Of a stretch of DNA of 26,524 nucleotides, positions 1 through 7,294 are shown in pieces. Under the pieces are notes generated by a model, which was given only the letters and a program-made list of their open reading frames with translations, was not told the origin of the DNA and did not search any database. Each line of letters opens with the position of its first letter. Position 1 is the stretch's first letter. The DNA comes from an uncultured Bacteroidaceae bacterium (GTDB lineage Bacteria > Bacteroidota > Bacteroidia > Bacteroidales > Bacteroidaceae): NCBI GenBank assembly GCA_904502185.1, contig CAJGDX010000022.1:1-26524 (forward strand). The letters are read 5' to 3'. The translations under genes and the position numbers were made by a program.

Positions 1-13
1 GGAGGAATAATAT

Positions 14-466
14 ATGGAAATTATACTTAAAGAAGATGTTATCAATCTTGGATACAAGAATGATATCGTTAAGGTAAAGAACGGTTACGGACGTAACTAT
101 TTGATTCCTACCGGTAAGGCTGTTGTTGCTACACCTTCTGCAAAGAAAGTATTGGCTGAGGAATTGAAACAGCGCGCTCACAAGTTGGCTAAGATTAAGG
201 CTGACGCTGAGGAATTGGCTGCTAAACTTGCTCCCGTATCTTTGACAATCGCAACAAAGGTAAGTGCAACAGGTGTTATCTACGGTTCAGTAGGTTCTAT
301 CCAGATTGCTGAGGAGCTTGCTAAGCTCGGTTTCGAGATCGACCGTAAGATTATCTCAGTTGAGGCTGCAAAAGAGGTTGGAAACTACACAGCAACAGTG
401 AAACTTCACAAAGAGGTTGCAGTTAAGATCCCCTTCGCAGTTGTTGCTGAAGAGTCTGCAGAATAA
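14..466 (+). CDS. rplI: 50S ribosomal protein L9
   Basis: Bacterial ribosomal protein L9, which binds 23S rRNA at the base of the L1 stalk and helps maintain reading frame. The 150-residue length is normal for the family. The N-terminal globular domain begins MEIILKEDVINLGYKNDIV and contains the glycine-rich VKNGYGRNYLIP signature (about residues 21-32). A charged connecting helix follows (about 44-75), then the C-terminal domain. A GGAGG sequence at 1-5 lies 8 nt before the ATG, one of the few clear Shine-Dalgarno sequences in the window. In most Bacteroidales this gene ends an rpsF-rpsR-rplI operon; the upstream part would lie outside this window. A strong terminator follows at 492-524, so the kinase gene downstream is probably a separate transcript. 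Confidence 0.98.
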   Translation: MEIILKEDVINLGYKNDIVKVKNGYGRNYLIPTGKAVVATPSAKKVLAEELKQRAHKLAKIKADAEELAAKLAPVSLTIATKVSATGVIYGSVGSIQIAEELAKLGFEIDRKIISVEAAKEVGNYTATVKLHKEVAVKIPFAVVAEESAE

Positions 467-491
467 TAGGATATAATCCTTTTATGATATT

Positions 492-524
492 AAAAGACCA
501 CTCTTAAACAGAGTGGTCTTTTTT
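492..524 (+). terminator. Rho-independent terminator of rplI
   Basis: A 13-bp perfect inverted repeat (492-504 with 510-522) encloses a 5-nt loop. The 3' arm ends in a run of six T. It lies 26 nt after the rplI stop codon and separates the ribosomal operon from the signalling genes. Confidence 0.9.
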
Positions 525-609
525 GTTATAGCTAAATCTATCCAATCGCCCATATATTGCACATATTCCTTACCTTTTGGGCGTCTGCTCTATGGTAAAA
601 AGCAATTGC

Positions 610-666
610 TGTGGAAATGTTTCTGAAATTCCACAACTTGTATTATCTTAGCATCTGATAAGATAA
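610..666. promoter_or_regulatory. Two inverted repeats in the leader of the kinase gene
   Basis: TGTGGAA (610-616) is mirrored by TTCCACA (629-635). TTATCTTA (643-650) is mirrored by TAAGATAA (659-666), which ends 5 nt before the ATG at 672. The second repeat covers the ribosome-binding region. These could be operator half-sites or an RNA hairpin controlling translation. The only promoter-like element seen upstream is a poor -7 match, TACCTTTTG at 571-579. Confidence 0.35.
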
Positions 667-671
667 AGAGA

Positions 672-3600
672 ATGATGTCAATGCTCTCTCGTGTTCAGCT
701 TATGTTGCTTCTGCTGCAGGTGATGCTTGCATCGTGCAGCATGAATTTCTCCTCCTCGGCTACCGATGGATGCGATTCATTGTATTCTCATCTTACCTCT
801 CTGCGCTTCAGCGATAAGGATTCTTTGTGTGCTGCCCTTGATGGAATTGAGGGATGCCCGCATTTGATTAAGAATTCCGAGGCTTATGTGTCAATGATGG
901 ATATGGACTATATGCGTGCGCGCAGTTTGTACGACAGTGTAATCTCTTCCGCTTGTAACGAACTTGACCGTCTGGAGGCTTTCATCGGTATGATGCGTCT
1001 GTGTCATCGTGTTTCGGCTAATAGGGAATTTTATGATTATCGTGCAGGTGCCGGACGTTGTATGTCGCGCATCGAAAAAGAACTGGATTTTCATCACGCT
1101 TCGTTGGCTGAACATTTCCGAATGTTGTGTCTCGACTATAATGTAATCAGTGCCAACTATTTTGCATCTATGGGACTGTATGAGGATTATTCGATAGCGG
1201 CAAAAGAGGTGTTGCGTGATGCTCCTCTTGTCGGTGACACAGCTATGAGTCTTAATGCAGGTCTTGTTACCGGCTCTTTCCGTGGGAATGGACTGAACGA
1301 ACGTTTCTCTACACTTTATCGTGGAAAAATGCGTGCCGACTCCGAGGGCTACAGGTGGTTGTCGGGGCATTATGAACTGATGCTCTCCACTTTGTTGCGC
1401 GACAGAGTTGTGCTTGACTCATTGCAACGCTTGTCCCCCGGTCGCATCGAGCGGTTAAACAGTGATTCTGTGCAGGTAGAGGAACTGCCTCGACTGCTTG
1501 CCGAAAAGGCTGTCGAGGATTTTGCCATTTATGGCGACCGCTATATGGTGATAAAGGCATTGGCCGTGCTTGCTTCGTGTCACACATATAGTGGCGACTA
1601 TCTGGCAGCACTCGATGTTTCTGCCGAAGCATTGTATAGGATAAATGATTACTATTCCGAATTTTACAGCGATATTGACACATTGCCGCTATACGAACTT
1701 TTCCAGGCCGACGATTCGGTTGAGCTTAAGCGTATGGCCTTGCACAATGTTGTGAATATTCCGGAGTGTATGTTGCTTATACGCAATGAACTATCGTGTG
1801 CCTATGCTGCCCTTGGCGACAAAGAGGCATCTGACGTGAACCGTAACAGTTTCCTTGACCTCTTGCATGTCACCCGTCAGAACAGTGAAATTCAGAGCCG
1901 AATAGACAGTGCTGCCCGCAGTGCTGCTCTTATGTCACGTTGGGTTATTGCACTGTTGGCAGTGCTTGTTGTGGCGGTATGTGTTGCTGTGCTATTGGTT
2001 CGCCGTTGGCGCAAAGGAAACAGACGCTTTACTGACTCTTTGATGAATATGCTGCAACTGTGCCGTGAACTGACAGCTTTTCCTCTTTCCCGTGAATTTG
2101 CAGATGTTGATGAGGTGGATGAAGCGATAGTTTCATTGCTCCGCAGCAGACTCGCTGCCATTCTTCGTGCTTTTCACAGTGTGGATATTTCGGCAGCGGA
2201 ATCTGACAGTGAAAATGTTTATGCCTATTCGCTGGCCGATAGCGCAACCGAAATGCTGTGTGTGAAGTGTGATGCGCCTTTGAATGGCGAGGAACGCGCC
2301 ATAATGGAACTTCTTGTGCCGTATGTGCGCGTGGCTCGTATCGAGGCAAGGCGTCTTGTGGAGATGGGTGACGAACGTTTGCGTCTCGAGGAACAGAACC
2401 TTGCTTGCGCCCTCACCCTTGCGGAGCATAAACGGGAAAATGTTACCAAGCGTGCATCGCTCTCCGTTGCCAATGGAATAAGACCTTATCTCGACCGTAT
2501 GGCAAACGAACTCAATATGCTTGCTGCAGGTAGCAGTTCTGCTGTCAGCGATGATGAACGTCTGGCATATATGGCAGAGCTTGCCGAAAAGATAAGTGAA
2601 TATAATACTATCCTTGAGCGTTGGATTAAGATGCGCCATGGAGAACTTAATCTTTGTATCGAGAATTTCGATGTGCAGGAACTTTTGGAAATTATAGGCA
2701 AAAGTTCGCAGGCTTTTGCCATGAAGGGACTGACGTTGAAGGTCGCTTCGGATGGTGCTGTGGTAAAGGCTGACAAGGCTCTTACTCTGTTTATGATAAA
2801 TACTCTGGCTGATAATGCTGCGAAATTCACAGGCCCAGGAGGTACTGTCAGCATAGAGGCTGCCGGCGGTGACGGTTTTGTCGAGATTGCTGTGAGTGAT
2901 ACGGGAGTGGGATTGTCCGACGAGGATATACATAAGATTCTGGATGCAAAGGTCTATGATGCTTCCACAATTGGTGTTGCTGCCGCAAAAAACAAGGGTA
3001 GTGGCTTTGGACTTATGAACTGCAAGGGTATTATTGAGAAGTATAAAAAGACGGATTCCATATTCTCGGTATGCCGTATGGATATAAAGAGTGTTCCGGG
3101 GAGCGGCAGTCGTTTCTCGTTCCGTTTGCCTAAGGGTGTGTTGCGCCTGTTGCTACTGATATTTACTCTCGTTCCATCCTCTCTTTTTGCAACCGGCCAT
3201 ATTACAGCCCTTGCCGATTCAGTATATCTTTCAAATGTCAAAGGTGAATATAGCCGCACTTTGGATTATGCAGTCCTAGCTCTTGAGGAACTGAATGACT
3301 TTTATCGTTCGCAGGGAGGCAGTGGCGATACCTTAACGCTCTGCGGTGTGGGCGAGGCTGCCGAGGTAGGATGGTGGCGCGAGGGTTTCGCTGTAGATTC
3401 GCTTGTAGATGAAGTTTACTACAATCTGCTTGATGTTCGCAACGAGATTGCAGTGGCACTGCTTGCTCTGCAACGCTGGGACGATTACCGCTATAATAAT
3501 AGCGCTTACACCTCGCTGCATCGACTGGTTCACGAGGATAAGACGCTTGCAGCCCACTATTCAGATATGCGGCGTGTCGTTAATCTGCGCCAGGCTACAA

Positions 3601-4892
3601 TTGCATTCAGTGTGGCACTGTTGCTGTCGCTTGTCGCAGCCCTCTTGTTGTACTATTTCAGACATAATTTTATAAACCGAATGAACCTCTATTCGGCTCT
3701 TGAGGTGAACAGGCGTCTGTTGCGTGCGGTCGATGGCAAACGTCCCGATGCTCGGCAGCTGGTCAATATCTTTGCAAAGGAATTGCAGGAGTCCATGAGT
3801 GAGATTATGCGCATTTCTGCCGTCAGAGTGGCCTTTGTCGATGCTGCTACAGGTCGCACTTTGCTCTCTGCTTCCTCCTCTCTGTCGGGTGACGAACGTG
3901 TCGAGTTCTCATTGGAAAAGTCGCTTGCAACAGCTACGCTCTACACTGCGTCAGACGGTACGGTGACAGCCTTTCCGTTGCTTGTTTCATTGGGTGACGA
4001 GAATCGTTGTATTGGTGCAATAGCTGTCGAAACAGAGCGCCGTCTTTCATTCAACGACAGACTGACACTGGAACTGACAGCGCGTTATATGGCCTCTGTC
4101 GGCTATCATTCGACAGTGAGCATGGCACAGGAGTATCGCAGCTTCGACGAACTTGTGGAGGAGAGCGAACGAATGAAATTCGAAGAGAATATGTTGCATG
4201 TCCAGAATCAAGTAATGGACAATTGTCTCTCGATGATCAAGCACGAAACTATATATTACCCGAGTCGCATACGGGAACTTATAGGTAAGTTTATGCAGGA
4301 TGGTGGTGATGCGGATGAGCGCACTCTTCGCCTTGCTGCCATGCGCGAACTTTTGGAATATTACAGTTCGGTCTACGGGGTGCTTACAACCTGTGCCGGC
4401 AATCAGGCAGGACTCAATGGCTTTACCCCATCGCGTGTGGCATTTGATGAGCTTGCACAGGAGTGTGTGTCGTTTGTCAAACGTCGCGCCCGTCGTGCAG
4501 GGTTGTCACTCTCTTTGGGCCTGGGCAATTGCAGTGGTACGCTTCTTGGCGATAAAGAGTTGATTTTGTTCCTTCTTGAATCTCTCTTTGAGGAGTTGAT
4601 TGCTGTGCCTGAGGATGGAGAACTGCGTATGAGCCTGGTGTTTGGTGGCGAGAGTGCATTAGTCGAAATTGTCGACTGCCGACGCCATTTGCAGCAGGAG
4701 CAGATGGATGCAATGTTTGTGCCGTCATCTGTAAACCTGTCGTCAGATGATGAGGGCTTGTCGGGTGTGGGTTATCTTATAGCCAAAGAGATTGTGCGCA
4801 TGCATGAGGATTATGTGGGAGTGTATGGCGGACGCATAGAGACTGTCGATTGTGCCGATGGTACAATGATACGTTTCACCCTGCCATGCTGA
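672..4892 (+). CDS. Tandem two-half sensor histidine kinase-like protein (DUF5112/DUF5113-type)
   Basis: Membrane sensor of 1406 residues, twice the size of an ordinary kinase. Order of parts: a signal sequence with lipobox-like LASC (Cys22); a periplasmic helical, TPR-like region (about 25-415); a TM segment (about 421-443); a coiled coil; and an HATPase domain with N-box Asn715, DTGVGL (743-748) and GSGFGL (776-781). A second hydrophobic segment (about 822-840), a short periplasmic part and a TM at about 974-996 follow. Then come a GAF-like stretch, an H-box-like IKHET with His1191 and a Pro five residues later, and a degenerate HATPase lacking the Asn and DxGxG motifs. The first half has no His at the H-box position (ANGIRP). 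I recall this organisation from Bacteroidales DUF5112/DUF5113 proteins, but the names are from memory. The response regulator follows after 39 nt and is the likely partner. Starts at 672, 675 or 681 are all possible. Confidence 0.8.
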   Translation: MMSMLSRVQLMLLLLQVMLASCSMNFSSSATDGCDSLYSHLTSLRFSDKDSLCAALDGIEGCPHLIKNSEAYVSMMDMDYMRARSLYDSVISSACNELDRLEAFIGMMRLCHRVSANREFYDYRAGAGRCMSRIEKELDFHHASLAEHFRMLCLDYNVISANYFASMGLYEDYSIAAKEVLRDAPLVGDTAMSLNAGLVTGSFRGNGLNERFSTLYRGKMRADSEGYRWLSGHYELMLSTLLRDRVVLDSLQRLSPGRIERLNSDSVQVEELPRLLAEKAVEDFAIYGDRYMVIKALAVLASCHTYSGDYLAALDVSAEALYRINDYYSEFYSDIDTLPLYELFQADDSVELKRMALHNVVNIPECMLLIRNELSCAYAALGDKEASDVNRNSFLDLLHVTRQNSEIQSRIDSAARSAALMSRWVIALLAVLVVAVCVAVLLVRRWRKGNRRFTDSLMNMLQLCRELTAFPLSREFADVDEVDEAIVSLLRSRLAAILRAFHSVDISAAESDSENVYAYSLADSATEMLCVKCDAPLNGEERAIMELLVPYVRVARIEARRLVEMGDERLRLEEQNLACALTLAEHKRENVTKRASLSVANGIRPYLDRMANELNMLAAGSSSAVSDDERLAYMAELAEKISEYNTILERWIKMRHGELNLCIENFDVQELLEIIGKSSQAFAMKGLTLKVASDGAVVKADKALTLFMINTLADNAAKFTGPGGTVSIEAAGGDGFVEIAVSDTGVGLSDEDIHKILDAKVYDASTIGVAAAKNKGSGFGLMNCKGIIEKYKKTDSIFSVCRMDIKSVPGSGSRFSFRLPKGVLRLLLLIFTLVPSSLFATGHITALADSVYLSNVKGEYSRTLDYAVLALEELNDFYRSQGGSGDTLTLCGVGEAAEVGWWREGFAVDSLVDEVYYNLLDVRNEIAVALLALQRWDDYRYNNSAYTSLHRLVHEDKTLAAHYSDMRRVVNLRQATIAFSVALLLSLVAALLLYYFRHNFINRMNLYSALEVNRRLLRAVDGKRPDARQLVNIFAKELQESMSEIMRISAVRVAFVDAATGRTLLSASSSLSGDERVEFSLEKSLATATLYTASDGTVTAFPLLVSLGDENRCIGAIAVETERRLSFNDRLTLELTARYMASVGYHSTVSMAQEYRSFDELVEESERMKFEENMLHVQNQVMDNCLSMIKHETIYYPSRIRELIGKFMQDGGDADERTLRLAAMRELLEYYSSVYGVLTTCAGNQAGLNGFTPSRVAFDELAQECVSFVKRRARRAGLSLSLGLGNCSGTLLGDKELILFLLESLFEELIAVPEDGELRMSLVFGGESALVEIVDCRRHLQQEQMDAMFVPSSVNLSSDDEGLSGVGYLIAKEIVRMHEDYVGVYGGRIETVDCADGTMIRFTLPC

Positions 4893-4931
4893 TTTTTCCT
4901 GATTATGGATGTGAAATATAAATAGTATATT

Positions 4932-5654
4932 ATGGATACAAAATTCAATGTTATAATAGTCGAAGATGCCAAACTGGAACTGAAAGGCACAGAGGAGATA
5001 TTTCGTAGCGAAATTCCCGAAGCGTGCATCATAGGTACTGCAAGTAACGAGTCGGAATTGTGGCCGCTGATGGACAAGCAACTTCCCGACCTGCTGCTTC
5101 TTGACCTTGGTCTTGGCGGCTCGACTACTGTCGGGGTGGAAATATGCTCAAAAATGAAACGTCTGTATAAGGATGTGAAAGTGCTTATTTTCACCGGCGA
5201 ACTGCTTAACGAGAAGTTGTGGGTGGATGTGCTTGATGCAGGCGCCGACGGCATTGTGCTAAAGACCGGAGAACTGTTGACGAAGCATGAAATCCGCAAT
5301 GTGATGTCGGGTAAGCGTTTTGTCTTTAATCAGCCTATACTGGAAAAAATCGTGCGTCGTTTCAGGGACGAGGTTCTGCGCGAACACTCCTATCGCCGTT
5401 CGGTTATAGAGTATGATATTGACCGCTACGACGAGTGCTTCTTGAAGCATCTTGCGCTCGGTTATACAAAGGAGATGATTGCCAATCTCAAGAGCATGCC
5501 CTTTGGTGTGAAGTCGCTTGAGAAGCGTCAGGCCGACCTTGTGTCGCGTCTTTTCCCCGAGAGTGAACAGCGTGGAATAAATGTTACACGTCTTGTGGTA
5601 CGTGCCATAGAGTTGCATCTTATTAACATTGAGAATCTCGAAGCAGATGAATAG
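4932..5654 (+). CDS. Response regulator with receiver domain and divergent LuxR-like HTH
   Basis: Cytoplasmic partner of the tandem kinase, 240 residues. The receiver domain (about 5-125) has acidic Glu11/Asp12, phosphoacceptor Asp58 in LLLLDLG, Thr88 in FTGE and Lys111 in VLKTGE, so all phosphorylation residues are present. The C-terminal part (about 165-235) reads like a NarL/LuxR four-helix HTH: FLKHLALGYTKEMIANL, then a recognition-helix region, then INVTRLVVRAIEL. The helices between the landmarks diverge from the usual tVk-h motif, so DNA binding is likely but not certain. It may belong to the family Pfam calls DUF5932; that name is from memory. It is co-oriented with the kinase (39-nt gap), and the next gene overlaps its stop codon, so the three are probably one transcript. 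Confidence 0.8.
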   Translation: MDTKFNVIIVEDAKLELKGTEEIFRSEIPEACIIGTASNESELWPLMDKQLPDLLLLDLGLGGSTTVGVEICSKMKRLYKDVKVLIFTGELLNEKLWVDVLDAGADGIVLKTGELLTKHEIRNVMSGKRFVFNQPILEKIVRRFRDEVLREHSYRRSVIEYDIDRYDECFLKHLALGYTKEMIANLKSMPFGVKSLEKRQADLVSRLFPESEQRGINVTRLVVRAIELHLINIENLEADE

Positions 5655-6363
5655 GATCAGGTCACATAGTCTGCCGGTGGTTCTTTACATCCTGCTGCTT
5701 ATGGCAGTGTGGCTCTGCTCGTGGGTGTCGGGGATTGTGTCGCTGTTTGTGGGCGAGGATGTGGATTTTGCTCTTGCTTCGACCGATGGTGTACGTTGGT
5801 TTTTGCGTACTTCGGCAGATAGTATATCATCGTTGCCATGGGGCGTCATTGTTCTGTTGCTGATATCAACCGGTTTGTTCAGCAGCTGTGGATTGCCTCA
5901 ACTGTTGTTGCGTATGGCTTACGGACACAGGAGCGTTAGGTCGCGCCGCGCGCTGTGGGCTGCATTTATCGCTTTTGTGGTTGTAGTATTGCCTCTGCTG
6001 TCGGGTACGTTATATCCTCTTAGTCTGGCAAGTGGCATAGATGGTTCGTTTGTGACTTCGCCAATGGCGTCGGGTGCCTTGTTTGTTCTTTTTGTTGTGG
6101 CACTCTTTGTCTCTGTTGCTTTCGGGGTGGTTTACGGTACGTTTCGCAGCGTGGCTGACGTAGCTGATGCGGCATGTTGCTACATACGTCTGCATGCTTC
6201 GTCGCTGGTGGCGCTTGTACCGGCAGCTTTGCTGCTTGCCTCACTCGATTACATGGAACTCTCTTTTATGCAGAGCCCGATTGTCGCGGCAGTGGTGAAA
6301 TATGCTTTACTGCTCTTCCCGTTTGTCTATTCCTTGTTCTTTCGTCCGAAAAGCGAGAAGTGA
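5647..6363 (+). CDS. Polytopic membrane protein, weakly AbgT-like
   Basis: A 238-residue hydrophobic protein with about six TM segments (approximate residues from this start: 8-34, 62-87, 101-125, 142-167, 185-205 and 212-232). The ATG at 5647 overlaps the end of the response regulator by 8 nt; an in-frame ATG at 5629 would add six residues. The N-terminal third (VRWFLRT followed by LPWGVIVLLLISTGLFSSCGL) recalls the start of AbgT-family transporters, where a GIRWLLR-type segment precedes a conserved APLG...GIGVAE helix. AbgT proteins are about 500 residues, so this is at most half of one and lacks the substrate-binding hairpins. The function is unknown, and a role as an accessory to the sensor is only suggested by position. 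The 3' end overlaps the convergent MCE gene by 37 bp. Confidence 0.65.
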   Translation: MNRIRSHSLPVVLYILLLMAVWLCSWVSGIVSLFVGEDVDFALASTDGVRWFLRTSADSISSLPWGVIVLLLISTGLFSSCGLPQLLLRMAYGHRSVRSRRALWAAFIAFVVVVLPLLSGTLYPLSLASGIDGSFVTSPMASGALFVLFVVALFVSVAFGVVYGTFRSVADVADAACCYIRLHASSLVALVPAALLLASLDYMELSFMQSPIVAAVVKYALLLFPFVYSLFFRPKSEK

Positions 6364-7226
6364 ACATAGCGTTGGGGCTTTTCGCGCAGGTTGACGAGCA
6401 GCGATTCTGCCTGTTCGCAGGTTGTGCAGAGGTTGCGGTAGAGGGTTGTGTCGTTCAGCAACATTCCCATTGTGCCCTCTTTTGAATTTAGCGACTCTGT
6501 CAGCTGCTGTACATTTTTCAGCGTGTTTTCCAATTGTGCGCTAAGCTCGAGGTAGTCAATCTGTTTCAATTTACCGCTTACGTCAAGAAGGTTGTCTTCC
6601 AGTTTTACCATGCGCTCGCTGATGGCAGGAACGTCGTTTTTCAACAGTCTGTTTATGCTCTCTGTTGTCTTTCTTAGTTCTTCGGTGAGAAGTGCCGAGT
6701 TGTCTATGGTGTTGTTTATTGACGGATTTGCAAGTACTATGTTCAAATTTGTGAGTATGGTGTCGAGTTTGGGCATCATTTTGTCGAAAGCAGGCAGTAT
6801 CTTTTCGCCAGCAATGGCTGCAATGCCTTTGTCGGGAATACCTGCGAGGGTGTCTCCGGGTGAAAGTATCTTATTGCTTTTTCCCAATACCAGATAGATG
6901 TCTGTGCCACCGAGCATGTGTGTGTTGATGGATGCGTAGCTTCCCTCGGGCACTTTCATGCGTTCGTCAATCTCAATGGTAACCACTATGTTTCCTGGGT
7001 TCTCGTAGTCGTAGTTGATATCGCGCACATTTCCTACACTATATCCGTTAATGAATACCGGACTCGAATTTACAAGCTGGCATACATCGGGGAATTTTAC
7101 ATAGTAGTGGTTGTCGGGTTTGAAGAGGTTTATTCCCTTGAAGAAGTTTATAAGGAAATATATTATGACTATTGCGAGTATGCCGGTTGCTCCTATGAGT
7201 ACCTCTCGTGAGAATATCTTTTTCAT
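6327..7226 (-). CDS. MCE/MlaD family lipid-transport protein
   Basis: Inner-membrane-anchored MCE protein of 299 residues. One N-terminal TM helix (about 8-28, GATGILAIVIIYFLINFF) is followed by a single MCE domain (about 38-117, with the VFINGYSVGNVRDI core and MLGGTDIYLVLG). A long, mostly helical coiled-coil tail follows (about 140-275). The charged end RYVHFSLFGRKNKE is, as I recall, typical of Bacteroidetes members. MCE domains form hexameric rings that move phospholipids between the two membranes. The ATPase and permease partners (MlaF, MlaE) are not in this window. It lies 68 nt downstream of the amidase gene on the same strand, so co-transcription is likely. The start ATG at 7226 fits the family's short cytoplasmic N terminus. 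Confidence 0.88.
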   Translation of the reverse strand: MKKIFSREVLIGATGILAIVIIYFLINFFKGINLFKPDNHYYVKFPDVCQLVNSSPVFINGYSVGNVRDINYDYENPGNIVVTIEIDERMKVPEGSYASINTHMLGGTDIYLVLGKSNKILSPGDTLAGIPDKGIAAIAGEKILPAFDKMMPKLDTILTNLNIVLANPSINNTIDNSALLTEELRKTTESINRLLKNDVPAISERMVKLEDNLLDVSGKLKQIDYLELSAQLENTLKNVQQLTESLNSKEGTMGMLLNDTTLYRNLCTTCEQAESLLVNLREKPQRYVHFSLFGRKNKE

Positions 7227-7294
7227 AATCTTTTGAGGGTTGTATGAATTAGTGTAATTATTTTTTAAATGATAAGCGCTGTTTGTGTTACACC

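Noticed and set aside
2133..2933. 266-residue minus-strand open frame inside the kinase gene
   Set aside because: It is antisense to well-conserved kinase sequence (the ATPase motifs are on the + strand), shows no family pattern and has a skewed composition typical of a shadow frame.
672..4892. Two adjacent genes joined by a sequencing error
   Set aside because: The frame is open for 1406 codons with no stop and no homopolymer near the joint. The topology of the single chain is self-consistent, so a true fusion protein is preferred.
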